64,000 nucleotides of DNA from positions 310,001-374,000 of the forward strand of contig NZ_PDHO01000001.1 of NCBI RefSeq assembly GCF_002887815.1. The letters are read 5' to 3'. Source of the DNA: Mycobacterium sp. ENV421 (GTDB lineage Bacteria > Actinomycetota > Actinomycetes > Mycobacteriales > Mycobacteriaceae). Below, in pieces: positions 29,754 to 38,103 of this stretch (positions within the stretch are counted from its first letter, which is position 1; the number at the start of each line of letters is the position of its first letter). The notes beneath the pieces were generated by a model that made no database searches, was not told where the DNA came from, and worked only from the letters and a program-made list of their open reading frames with translations. The position numbers were made by a program, and so were the translations under genes.

Positions 29754-29995
29754 GCGACATCGGTGATGAGGTTCTGGCGCTGGTCGCGGCGATGGCCCCC
29801 GAGACGGCGGGCGAGCCGGGGTTGAGCAGCGCTCTGATCGGCGATCTCGGATACACCTCGCTGCGACTGCTCGAGCTGTCGATCGCCGCCGAGCGCGCCT
29901 TCGAGCTGCCGCAGCTCGACCAGGAAATGCTCGCCGGCGTCGTGACCGTCGGTGATCTGGTGAATCTCGTTCAGGCCCAAAAGGAATCGACATGA
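29750..29995 (+). CDS. Acyl carrier protein
   Basis: The 81-residue product has the carrier-protein four-helix pattern, with the phosphopantetheine attachment Ser37 in DLGYTSLRLLELSIAAE (TSL replacing the common DSL). The ATG at 29750 overlaps the preceding stop (ATGA), and its own stop overlaps the next gene. Placement directly after a fatty acyl-AMP ligase strongly suggests it receives the activated fatty acid. Whether the host's AcpS or PptT loads it cannot be told from sequence. Confidence 0.88.
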   Translation: MSDIGDEVLALVAAMAPETAGEPGLSSALIGDLGYTSLRLLELSIAAERAFELPQLDQEMLAGVVTVGDLVNLVQAQKEST

Positions 29996-31041
29996 GCAGG
30001 ACGGTGCTGGTCACGGGTGCCGCCGGGCACGTCGGCGCCGGCGTCGTCGCCCGTCTGTCCCGGCGCGGGTACACCGTGATCGCGCTGACTCATGATCGTC
30101 CGGTCGCCGGTGCACGAATGCTGACCGGAGACGTCCGCAGCGAAGACTTCGGCCTCGACGACCAGACCGTGTCGAAACTCGCGAACGAGGTTGACGTGGT
30201 GGTGCATTCCGCCGCGGTCACCGACTTCGGGCTGCCGGAGCAGCGCTACACCGAGATCAACGTCGACGGGACGGCCAATGCACTGGCCTTGGCGCGCCGC
30301 GTGGATGCCGGCCTGGTCTATGTGAGCACCACCTATGTCTGCGGCGACACCGAAGGGGTCTTCTCCGAGGATCAGCTCGATATCGGTCAGCGGTTCAGCA
30401 ACGCCTACGAACACAGCAAGTATCGGGCCGAACAACTGGTCGCCGCAGCCGGAGTCCGGTCGGTGGTCGTCCGCCCCGGCATCGTGACCGGCGAATACCG
30501 CACCGGGAATACCGAGGTCTACAAGCACATCTACCAGCTGCTCAAGGTGATCGTCGAGGGCAGATTGCGGACGCTGCCCGGGAACTATTCCGCGACATTG
30601 GGACTGGTCCCGATCGGCCATGTCGCCGACGTTATCTCGGCCGCCGTGGAGACGTTCGACGACAATATCGGACGGACATTCCATGCGGTGGGCGCCAACG
30701 CCCTGTCGCTTCGCACCGTCTCCGACGTCCTGGCCGAGTATCCGTCCTTCTGCATACCTGATTTCGTGCCGCCCAGCACGTTCAGCGAGTCTGACCTCGA
30801 CGACATCGAGCGCCGCTATTTCGACAAGGTCGGGGTCCTCTATACGAGCTACCTGCGACGGCGCCTGGAGTTCGACAGCACCAACACCCGCGATCGACTT
30901 GGTGTGACCCCGCCCGCCATCGGTGCCGGCTACTTCCGGCGCCTTCTCGACTCCTGCTTACGCACTGGCTATTTGGGAAGGCCCGAGCCATCGGTCGCCG
31001 AGGTTTTGGACCGGTTGCAGGCCAAGAGGAGTTCCGCATGA
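29992..31041 (+). CDS. NAD(P)-dependent extended SDR, thioester-reductase-like
   Basis: The 349-residue product has the Rossmann motif VTGAAGHVGAG at the N-terminus, VVHSAAVTDFG, and catalytic Tyr139/Lys143 in YEHSKYRAEQL. The layout (VNVDGTANALALA-like segment, VRPGIVTGEYRTGNTE, LGLVPIGHVADVI) is that of the NAD_binding_4/male-sterility group, which includes carrier-protein thioester reductases, as well as extended epimerases. With an ACP next door I favour reductive release of an acyl thioester or reduction of a beta-keto product. An epimerase-type activity on a sugar is the alternative. Confidence 0.82.
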   Translation: MSRTVLVTGAAGHVGAGVVARLSRRGYTVIALTHDRPVAGARMLTGDVRSEDFGLDDQTVSKLANEVDVVVHSAAVTDFGLPEQRYTEINVDGTANALALARRVDAGLVYVSTTYVCGDTEGVFSEDQLDIGQRFSNAYEHSKYRAEQLVAAAGVRSVVVRPGIVTGEYRTGNTEVYKHIYQLLKVIVEGRLRTLPGNYSATLGLVPIGHVADVISAAVETFDDNIGRTFHAVGANALSLRTVSDVLAEYPSFCIPDFVPPSTFSESDLDDIERRYFDKVGVLYTSYLRRRLEFDSTNTRDRLGVTPPAIGAGYFRRLLDSCLRTGYLGRPEPSVAEVLDRLQAKRSSA

Positions 31042-31862
31042 TCCGCACCGGCAGCAGGTATGACTCGGACACCTACTTCATCGAGACGTGCGATGCGCTC
31101 GCCTCGATGAACGTCGACCGTGACACCTTCGCCCACGAGTATGCACTGATGCTGCTCAAGCCTGATGCGGCCGTCACCGCAGCGATGGGATCGGCCATCA
31201 CCTGGCTGCTCGACCACGGCTACCTCATCGTAGGGGCGTACCCGGTGCAACTGACGTATCTGCATCTACGGGCGTTGTGGTATTTCAACTGGCACCGAGC
31301 CACCGCCGAGCGCCGCCGGGTTGCCGACCGCCTCGCCGCGCTGTCACCGTCGCTGGTTCTCGTCGTCAGCCATCCCGACGCTGAGCAGCCGGTGTCGGTC
31401 CGGCTCACGGCGGACAAAGGCCCCGCCGACCCGGCGCAGCGGCAGCCTCATCACCTCCGGCATGCGCTGGCGGCCGGAACTTATCTGCTGAACAAAGTTC
31501 ATACCCCCGACGACCCCGACGAAGTGTTGCGGGAAATGAGCATCTACTTTCCCGATCCGCAACTGAGCGCCGTGATTTCCGCATGCGTCCACGGCGCCGA
31601 CGCAACAGCAGATGCCGTGCGCATCGTCGACGGCATCGAGTCCGGCCTTGACCTGCGAAGCGGTGACCTCACCGCCGCGCAGGACGCCGTCTGGCAGGGC
31701 CTTGGTGGGGTCGATGTGTGGGATCGACCCCGAACCGGTGAGGAATGGCTGGCCGCATTGGTGGATGCAGAGAAACGAGGCATCGACGTCGATCCGTGGT
31801 TCCGGATCGTGATCGAGTCCTCCTATCTTCCGATGCACCGACAGGGGAGTGACGGGATATGA
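31038..31862 (+). CDS. Diverged nucleoside-diphosphate-kinase-like protein
   Basis: The 274-residue product contains an NDK-like core longer than the usual 135-150 residues. YALMLLKPDAAV supplies the conserved Lys41. HGYLIVGAYPVQLTYLHLRALWYF matches the NDK helix-strand unit. DKGPADPAQRQPHHLRHAL resembles the nucleotide loop, and LLNKVHTPDDPDEVLREMSIYF contains Asn152 and the candidate phosphohistidine His155. About 100 C-terminal residues (residues 170-274) are extra and unassigned. Retention of His155 suggests phosphotransfer is still possible. I infer that it phosphorylates a phosphorylated intermediate rather than general NDPs, since the chromosome must carry a normal ndk elsewhere. Confidence 0.75.
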   Translation: MIRTGSRYDSDTYFIETCDALASMNVDRDTFAHEYALMLLKPDAAVTAAMGSAITWLLDHGYLIVGAYPVQLTYLHLRALWYFNWHRATAERRRVADRLAALSPSLVLVVSHPDAEQPVSVRLTADKGPADPAQRQPHHLRHALAAGTYLLNKVHTPDDPDEVLREMSIYFPDPQLSAVISACVHGADATADAVRIVDGIESGLDLRSGDLTAAQDAVWQGLGGVDVWDRPRTGEEWLAALVDAEKRGIDVDPWFRIVIESSYLPMHRQGSDGI

Positions 31863-32776
31863 ACGGGGAGAAATATTCTCAGACGATCCGCCGAGAGTTT
31901 GTGCACAAGCGTGCGGTCTCCGAGGTGCTCGTCACCTCGATGGGCGGCCAAGGGGACACCTGGACAGCGCATGCCCAACTGCCACGCCTGCACAGCTTTC
32001 ACTCCGACGGATTAGGGCGGCAGCGGTCGTACTACGATCCGCTCCTCGTCCTGGAGGCGTTTCGGCAGGCATGCATCGCGGGCAGCCATCTGTTCTATGA
32101 CGCACCGCCGGACGCCCGGCACACCGTGCGGCTGTACGAACTGGCCGTGGTCGACTTCGACCATCTGGTGTGCGGGCCCGAAATGCTGGATCTGGAACTG
32201 AACATGGCGGTGCAGAAGGAATTCCGTCGTGACGGCCATGACGCGGTGCATGGTCTGGAAGTCCGTGCCGTCGTGGCCCATGACGGCACGAAGATGATGG
32301 AGCTGTCGGCCGCGTTCAACTGGATGCCGTTGGAGAAGTGGGACCGCCTGCGGGCTGGCGCGTCTTGGGACCCGGGGCCGCAGCCGGCTCCGGCCGATCC
32401 TCGGTCGGTCGGCCGGACGCGGATGGAGAACGTGGTGATCGGCGCCCCCGCGCAGGCGGCGGAGGGCGGCGCGGCGAGCGCGCCGCTCGTGGTGGACATC
32501 AGTCACGCGACGCTCTTCGACCATCCCCTCGACCATCTGCCCGGCGGACTCATCATCGAGGCCGCTCGACAGCTTTCCCTGGTGATCGCCGACTCTCGGG
32601 CGCAGGACCTGGTCGGTCCGGCGTGGCTTAAGATCGGGTTCCGGTCGTTCGCCGAACTGGATTCGGTGAGCACGGTGTCGATGACACGCGATGGTGCCGA
32701 CCCGCTGACCTTCCGAGGCGACATCACGCAGTCGGGTCAGACCAGGGCCACCATCGAACTGGCCTTCATGGAATGA
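31859..32776 (+). CDS. AfsA/ScbA-type A-factor biosynthesis hotdog protein
   Basis: The 305-residue product is a tandem hotdog protein of the AfsA family. The first half has REFVHKRAVSEVLVTSM, RLHSFHSD and YYDPLLVLEAFRQACIAGSH. The second half repeats the catalytic helix as FDHPLDHLPGGLIIEAARQLS around residue 221. In Streptomyces, AfsA condenses a beta-ketoacyl group from ACP with dihydroxyacetone phosphate, the first step of gamma-butyrolactone autoinducer synthesis. Neighbouring ACP, reductase and phosphate-handling genes fit similar chemistry. The acceptor here is unknown. No butyrolactone-receptor TetR gene is directly adjacent. Confidence 0.88.
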   Translation: MNGEKYSQTIRREFVHKRAVSEVLVTSMGGQGDTWTAHAQLPRLHSFHSDGLGRQRSYYDPLLVLEAFRQACIAGSHLFYDAPPDARHTVRLYELAVVDFDHLVCGPEMLDLELNMAVQKEFRRDGHDAVHGLEVRAVVAHDGTKMMELSAAFNWMPLEKWDRLRAGASWDPGPQPAPADPRSVGRTRMENVVIGAPAQAAEGGAASAPLVVDISHATLFDHPLDHLPGGLIIEAARQLSLVIADSRAQDLVGPAWLKIGFRSFAELDSVSTVSMTRDGADPLTFRGDITQSGQTRATIELAFME

Positions 32777-33684
32777 CGGTCCTGCGGAGGACGGGCGGTA
32801 TCGGCGCATTCCTCGTCGAACGATGCCTGCCGGTCTATCCCGTCTATCTGGCGCTGTGGGTGATCGCAGTCGAGTGCATGGTCGTGGTGGTCGGCCAGTC
32901 GCCCGGGCCGTGGCGGCCGTCCTGGGATACCGCGCTGAAGATCGTGGCGCTCAACGCCGCCGGTGCCTTCCTGCGCATGGTCGACGACCAGAAGGATCTG
33001 GATTACGACCGAGTTTACAACCCGGACCGGCCTCTGGTCCAAGGCCGGATCAGCACCCGGGAGTTGCGGATCGCGATGGTCCCGGCTGCTGCGATGGCCG
33101 TGCTGGTGGGCGCGACGGTCTCGGTCTGGACGGCGCTGCTCGTGGCGTTCATTCTCGGCTACAGCCTTGTCCTGTGGTGGGTGGAATCGCGGGTTCCGGT
33201 GGTGCGGGATAACCCGCTGGTGAACCTGGCGGCGGCATGTCCCGCGCAGTTCCTGGCAACGGGTTTCGCGATGACGGGCCTGCCGGGTGTCGCGGACGCG
33301 TCCTGGGGACAGCTGGCCGCCATCCTGCTGGTGTTCACCACCGCCTTCCTGCATGTGGAGTTGGCGCGCAAGACCACTCGGGTGGCAGCAGCCGATGACC
33401 TGCGGTCGTATTCGCGGGTCATCGGGCCCACCGCAAGCGGACTCGTGGTGTTGGTTCTCGGGTTGTCGGCCGTGCTGGTGGAGCTGCTGGTCACCTCGCC
33501 GTGGAATTGGGCGGGGCACTGGTGGCCGATTGCCTGGGCGCCCGTCGCGACTGTGGCGTTGCCGTGCCTGTCGGCGTGGATCTTCTTCGTGCGGCGGGTC
33601 GAGGTCCACCCTCGAGGATTGCCAACGCTTTTCGTGATCGTGTTCTACCTCGCCATCGTCGGCCAAGGTTTGGCCTACCACTAG
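32773..33684 (+). CDS. UbiA-family prenyltransferase
   Basis: The 303-residue membrane protein has eight or nine hydrophobic segments. The first aspartate-rich motif is DDQKDLDYD (Asp71, Asp72, Asp75, Asp79), followed by YNPDRPLVQGRIS, the usual diphosphate-binding pattern of UbiA enzymes. The second motif appears degenerate (RKTTRVAAADDLRSYS). UbiA enzymes move a lipid from its diphosphate to an aromatic or polar acceptor. In this operon an isoprenoid or a cluster-made lipid diphosphate could be the donor. It is coupled by ATGA to the AfsA-like gene. Confidence 0.85.
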   Translation: MTVLRRTGGIGAFLVERCLPVYPVYLALWVIAVECMVVVVGQSPGPWRPSWDTALKIVALNAAGAFLRMVDDQKDLDYDRVYNPDRPLVQGRISTRELRIAMVPAAAMAVLVGATVSVWTALLVAFILGYSLVLWWVESRVPVVRDNPLVNLAAACPAQFLATGFAMTGLPGVADASWGQLAAILLVFTTAFLHVELARKTTRVAAADDLRSYSRVIGPTASGLVVLVLGLSAVLVELLVTSPWNWAGHWWPIAWAPVATVALPCLSAWIFFVRRVEVHPRGLPTLFVIVFYLAIVGQGLAYH

Positions 33685-33698
33685 AAAGGGGCCCTAGA

Positions 33699-34982
33699 GT
33701 GCGGATCCTCATACCGCTGGTCGGCAGTCGCGGGGACGTTCAGCCCGGGGTTGCGCTCGGTTTGGAACTCGAGCGTCGCGGCCATGACGTGATCATCGGC
33801 GCGCCACCGAATTTCGTCGACTTCGTCGCAAAAGCAGGTCTGACCGCGCGCCAATTCGGTCCCGACGTCCATGCGTTGTACTCCTCTCCGGAGGGTCAGA
33901 AGGCCTTGGCGGCGGGCAGCACGTTCAAGCTGATGTCGATGGTGTCGAAGCAGATGTCGGAATACGCCGACCGGATGGATGAGGAGCTGATCGACATCTC
34001 CAGCGGGGCGGAGATGATCGTCTGCACCACCTTCAGTGAGGACCGGTCGGCGATCGTGGCTGAGTCCCTGGGCATTCCGATGGTGACCCTGCACACCTAC
34101 CCGTGCCGCAAGAACAGTTTGTACGCGCCGCCGGGCTCGGTGCCGGCGAACTGGAAGGTGCCCGGCGTGTTCACCCGCGTCGCGTGGTCCGCGATCGAGC
34201 GACTGCGGACCGTGGTGTTCGGCAAGTACCTCAACAACCTTCGCGGCAAGCTCGGTTTGCCGCGATCGTGGGCCAGCACGGAATCGATTCTCGCCCAGCG
34301 CAATGTCCCAGAGCTGCAAATGTACGACCCCGCGTTCGTGCCGGGGCTGGCGCAGGAGTGGGGCTCGTCGCGTCCCATGGTCGGCTTCCTGTGGTTGCCG
34401 CAGTCGGCCCGGGCGGCGATCGGCGAGTCGGCCGAAGATCACGCCGAGGTGCTCCAGTGGGTGGACGGCGGCACACCGCCGATCTTCTTCGGGTTCGGCA
34501 GCATGCCCATCCTGGATTTCGGGTCGGTGCTCGACATGATCGAGCACATCTGCGAACGAACCGGCGAGCGGGCGCTGGTCAGCGTCGGCGGCGCCACCCT
34601 GAGCCCTGAACTGCGGAACACCTCCGACAACGTCAAGGTCGTCGATGCGCTGGCTCACGACCTGGTCTTCCCGCACTGCAAGGCAGCCGTCCACCACGGT
34701 GGCATCGGCACCCTCTTCGAGAGCCTGCGGGCGGGACTGCCGACTCTGGTGTGCTCGGTGTCCTTCGATCAGCCGGTGTGGGGCCACCAGGTCGAAAAGC
34801 TCGGTGTCGGCGCGCATGTGCCGTTCACCAAGTTGCGGGCCGACACTCTCGGCGCGGGGATCGATGCCATCTTGGATCCGCAGATGCGCCGCCGGGCCGA
34901 AGCGTTCGGCGCACGCCTGCAGGCGACCGGAGACGGTGTACCGCGAGTGTGCGACATCGTGGAGAAGACCGCGGCCCGCTAG
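33699..34982 (+). CDS. GT1-type glycosyltransferase
   Basis: The 427-residue product has the GT-B fold of sterol/macrolide/glycopeptidolipid glycosyltransferases. The N-terminal acceptor domain starts VRILIPLVGSRGDVQPG with LELERRGHDVIIGAP. The C-terminal donor domain has FFGFGSMPI and the nucleotide-sugar motif HHGGIGTLFESLRAGLP (His332) with DQPVWGHQVEKLGVG. The start is GTG at 33699 with AGAAAGGGG upstream, 14 bases after the UbiA stop, so it likely belongs to the operon. It would glycosylate the lipid product. The sugar is unknown. Confidence 0.9.
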   Translation: MRILIPLVGSRGDVQPGVALGLELERRGHDVIIGAPPNFVDFVAKAGLTARQFGPDVHALYSSPEGQKALAAGSTFKLMSMVSKQMSEYADRMDEELIDISSGAEMIVCTTFSEDRSAIVAESLGIPMVTLHTYPCRKNSLYAPPGSVPANWKVPGVFTRVAWSAIERLRTVVFGKYLNNLRGKLGLPRSWASTESILAQRNVPELQMYDPAFVPGLAQEWGSSRPMVGFLWLPQSARAAIGESAEDHAEVLQWVDGGTPPIFFGFGSMPILDFGSVLDMIEHICERTGERALVSVGGATLSPELRNTSDNVKVVDALAHDLVFPHCKAAVHHGGIGTLFESLRAGLPTLVCSVSFDQPVWGHQVEKLGVGAHVPFTKLRADTLGAGIDAILDPQMRRRAEAFGARLQATGDGVPRVCDIVEKTAAR

Positions 34983-36316
34983 CTAGGTTGTCGAGGCGAG
35001 AACACCACCGGCAGGGCGGCCGGCGACAGGACGAAGTCCTTGGCTTGCGGCTTGACCTCGAAACCGGCGGGCAACCGGATGTCCCATCGGGAGAACAGCG
35101 CCGCGGCTTGCAAGGTGATGGACAACAACGCGAATTGGCTTCCGGGGCAATGTCGTTGCCCCAGGCCGAACGCCATCATGACCTCGCGGTCCACCGAGTC
35201 GGATTCCCAGCGGTCGGGGTCGAAGGTCGAGGCATGGGGGAAATACTGGTCCTGCAGATGGATCATCAACGGGCTGAACAAGATGTTGGTGCCGTCCGGG
35301 AACTCGACCGAGCCGATGTGTACCGGTCCGTCGGCGGTGAGGATGCTGATCCACGGTGCCCACATTCGCAGCGTCTCGGTGAGAACGTTGCGCAGGTAGC
35401 GCAGTGCGGGAACATCGCCCACTTCCACAGGGCGAGAACCGACTACGGAGTCCAGCTCGTGTCGAATCCTCGCGGTGATGTCGGGGGCGCGACTCGTCTC
35501 GTAGATGAGCCAGGAGAACATCGACGACTGCGATCCGATGCTCGCCGCCAGTGCCAGCAGCAGTTCGTCGACGAGGTCGTCATCGGACAGCGTCGCCCCG
35601 GTCTCCTCGTCGACGTGATGCAGAAGTGCCGAGAGCATGTCGCCCTCGTCGGGTGCTTGGCGCCGTCGCTCGATGAGTGACCTCAGCGCGGAGCGCACTC
35701 GCCTCGAGTCGGAGATGAATCGGCGGTTGGCCAGCAGCCGCAACTGCCTCGCGGTCTTGGGCAGGGCGCCGCGAATGATGACTTCGCTGAGCAGCCAAGG
35801 GGTTCGCTCGCGGATGACGTCGATCTCCTCGGCGTCGGATTGGGCGCGGAACAGGGTTGCCAGCATGGTGCGCATCACCAGCTGGTGCACGCTGGCCCGC
35901 AAGTCGGTCTGGGTCCCGCTGACAAGTGAGCCCGACCAGTCGTCGGCGATCGCCGCGACCGTGAGCCCGTACTCGGTGAGACGGCGTTGCCGAAAAACCG
36001 GGGCGATCAGTCGGCGCCGCAAGTCGTGTTCGGGCCCGCTGAGGACATTGGTCGCGCCGCTGACCAATTCGTGGATCGCCTCGCGCATCGGCTCGCGGTG
36101 GAACGCACCCGCGCGGCCGAGGCTGACGTCGCGGATCAGCTCCGGGATGGTGAGCAGGTAGGAGGCCCGCGGGCCCAGATACACCCGGACGATCGGGCCG
36201 ATACCGGGAGCGCGCAGTAGCAACTCGCGGGGATCGCCCGTGACCATGTGGGCGTGGCCGATCAACGGCAGACGCCCTGGCGCCGTGGGGATTCCAGAGA
36301 GGCCGGCTGGCGTCAT
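34979..36316 (-). CDS. Cytochrome P450
   Basis: The 445-residue P450 has the haem loop FGLGQRHCPGSQFA with axial Cys390, the ExxR motif in ETLRMW and the PERF-like region FDPDRWES. It needs a separate reductase partner, and none is nearby. The oxygen-activating I-helix reads ALAASIGSQSSMF where most P450s have (A/G)Gx(D/E)T. The acid is Gln and the Thr is Ser, which suggests altered oxygen chemistry. It converges on the glycosyltransferase, with the two stop codons sharing bases in a CTAG palindrome. It probably tailors the cluster's product. Confidence 0.92.
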   Translation of the reverse strand: MTPAGLSGIPTAPGRLPLIGHAHMVTGDPRELLLRAPGIGPIVRVYLGPRASYLLTIPELIRDVSLGRAGAFHREPMREAIHELVSGATNVLSGPEHDLRRRLIAPVFRQRRLTEYGLTVAAIADDWSGSLVSGTQTDLRASVHQLVMRTMLATLFRAQSDAEEIDVIRERTPWLLSEVIIRGALPKTARQLRLLANRRFISDSRRVRSALRSLIERRRQAPDEGDMLSALLHHVDEETGATLSDDDLVDELLLALAASIGSQSSMFSWLIYETSRAPDITARIRHELDSVVGSRPVEVGDVPALRYLRNVLTETLRMWAPWISILTADGPVHIGSVEFPDGTNILFSPLMIHLQDQYFPHASTFDPDRWESDSVDREVMMAFGLGQRHCPGSQFALLSITLQAAALFSRWDIRLPAGFEVKPQAKDFVLSPAALPVVFSPRQPS

Positions 36317-36334
36317 GGCGGCAGCGTAACTGGT

Positions 36335-38029
36335 TTACGACGAGGTCAGGCTGCGAACGGCTTCGATGCGGGCCTTCAGCTGATCGGTGGTGGCTGCGGC
36401 CACCGGTGGTCCGCCGCAGACCCGCCGCAGTTCGTTGTGGATCTGACCGTGCGTCTTGCCGGTGCGGTGATGGGCCAGCGACACCAGGGCGTTGAGTTCG
36501 CGGCGCAGATCCCGCAGCTGGCCGTGCGTGGTCAGCCGTGGCACCTCACCGCTGGCGGTCCGCTTCTCGATCTGCTCTTCTTGCCTGCGCCGCAACAGAT
36601 CTCGCATCGACTCGGCGTCGAGCAGGCCGGGGATGCCGAGGTAGTCGGCCTCCTCGTCGCTGCCGGCCGGCGTCGCGGTCCCGAACGACGACCCGTCGAA
36701 GATGACCTGATCGAGCTCGGCGTCGGCGCCCAGATACTCGATCTTGTTGTCGCCCTCGTCGGGCTCGTCGCGGTTCTGCTTGGCCAGCTCCGCCTCGAGC
36801 GGATCGTCGTCGAGGTTCTCCCGGTGCGGCTTGCCCAGCACGTGATTGCGCTGAGCCTCCATCTCGCTGGCCAGCAGCAGCAGGTTGGGCACCGACGGCA
36901 AGAAGATGCAGGCGGTCTCGCCGGGCCGCCGGGACCGCACGAACCGGCCGATCGCCTGGGCGAAGAACAGCGGGGTCGAGGCGCTGGTGGCGTACACGCC
37001 GACCGCCAGACGCGGTACGTCGACACCTTCGGACACCATCCGCACCGCCACCAGCCAGCGCGATGTGCTCTCCGAGAACTGCGAGATGCGATCTGAGGCG
37101 CCCTTGTCGTCGGAGAGGACGACGGTGGGGGCCTCACCGGTGATCTTGAGTAGCAGATCGGCGTAGGCGCGGGCAGCGGTCTGATCGGAGGCGATGATCA
37201 TGCCGCCTGCGTCGGGGACGTGTTCGCGAAGTCCGCGCAGCCGGGTGTCGGCTGCTGCGATCACCGCGGGCATCCATTCGCCGGCGGGGTTGAGTGCGGT
37301 CTTCCATGCCCGCGCGGTCTGCTCGGCGGTCAGCGGCTCACCCAGGCGAGCCGCGTGCTCCTCGCCGGCACTGTCGCGCCAGCGGGCTTCCCCGGAGTAC
37401 GCCATGAACATGACCGGCCGCACGACGCCGTCGGCCAGTGCGTCGGAGTAGCCGTAGGTGTGGTCGGCGGACGAGCGGGCGAAGCCGTCGGGACCAACCT
37501 CGTAGTTGACGAACGGGATCGGGCTGTCGTCGCTGCGGAACGGCGTCCCGGTGAGCGCCAGCCGCCGAGTCGCGTCGTCGAACGCCTCCCGGATGGCGTC
37601 GCCCCACGTCTTGGCGTCACCGCCGTGGTGGATCTCATCGAAGACGACGAGCGTTTTGCGGTTCTCGGTGCGTACCCGGTGCCGGGTTGGGTGGCTGGCA
37701 ACCTGGGCGTAGGTGACCACGACGCCGTGATACTCCGCGGAGGTCTGCGAATTCGAGTTGGAGAACTTGGGGTCGAGGGCGATCCCGTGTCGTGCCGCGG
37801 CCTGCGCCCACTGGATCTTGAGGTGCTCGGTGGGGACGACGATGGTGACCGCTTCGACGGTGCCCTCGGCGAGTAGCTCGGCGACGATCCGCAGGGCGAA
37901 GGTGGTCTTACCGGCCCCGGGGGTCGCGACAGCGAGAAAATCGCGCGGCTTGGCGGCCAGATACTTGACCAACGCCCGTCGCTGCCAGCCCCGTAACGCC
38001 TGGGTGCTGGGCGCATCAACTGCCCGCAC
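36335..38029 (-). CDS. DEAD/DEAH superfamily 2 helicase
   Basis: The 564-residue product has helicase motif I ATPGAGKTTFALR, motif Ia VVPTEHLKIQW, motif II FDEIHHGG (DEIH), motif III LALTGTPFR, and the second RecA domain with RWLVAVRMVSEGVDVPRL and AQAIGRFVRSRRPGE (motif VI). It is of the type III restriction-like ResIII family but has no nuclease domain or methyltransferase nearby, so I read it as a housekeeping DNA helicase conserved in actinobacteria. The start is GTG at 38029. An acidic linker (DDDPLEAELAKQNRDEPDEGD) separates the C-terminal helical region. Confidence 0.9.
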   Translation of the reverse strand: MRAVDAPSTQALRGWQRRALVKYLAAKPRDFLAVATPGAGKTTFALRIVAELLAEGTVEAVTIVVPTEHLKIQWAQAAARHGIALDPKFSNSNSQTSAEYHGVVVTYAQVASHPTRHRVRTENRKTLVVFDEIHHGGDAKTWGDAIREAFDDATRRLALTGTPFRSDDSPIPFVNYEVGPDGFARSSADHTYGYSDALADGVVRPVMFMAYSGEARWRDSAGEEHAARLGEPLTAEQTARAWKTALNPAGEWMPAVIAAADTRLRGLREHVPDAGGMIIASDQTAARAYADLLLKITGEAPTVVLSDDKGASDRISQFSESTSRWLVAVRMVSEGVDVPRLAVGVYATSASTPLFFAQAIGRFVRSRRPGETACIFLPSVPNLLLLASEMEAQRNHVLGKPHRENLDDDPLEAELAKQNRDEPDEGDNKIEYLGADAELDQVIFDGSSFGTATPAGSDEEADYLGIPGLLDAESMRDLLRRRQEEQIEKRTASGEVPRLTTHGQLRDLRRELNALVSLAHHRTGKTHGQIHNELRRVCGGPPVAAATTDQLKARIEAVRSLTSS

Positions 38030-38103
38030 CCCTGGGACTCCTCTCGGTCGAGATGGACTCTAGTGCAAGCAGATCCGCCCGCGCACTTCGATCCGGCGTG
38101 TCG

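Noticed and set aside
36335..38029. Restriction-modification system based on the ResIII-like helicase
   Set aside because: No methyltransferase, nuclease or specificity gene is adjacent. The protein resembles a stand-alone conserved helicase.
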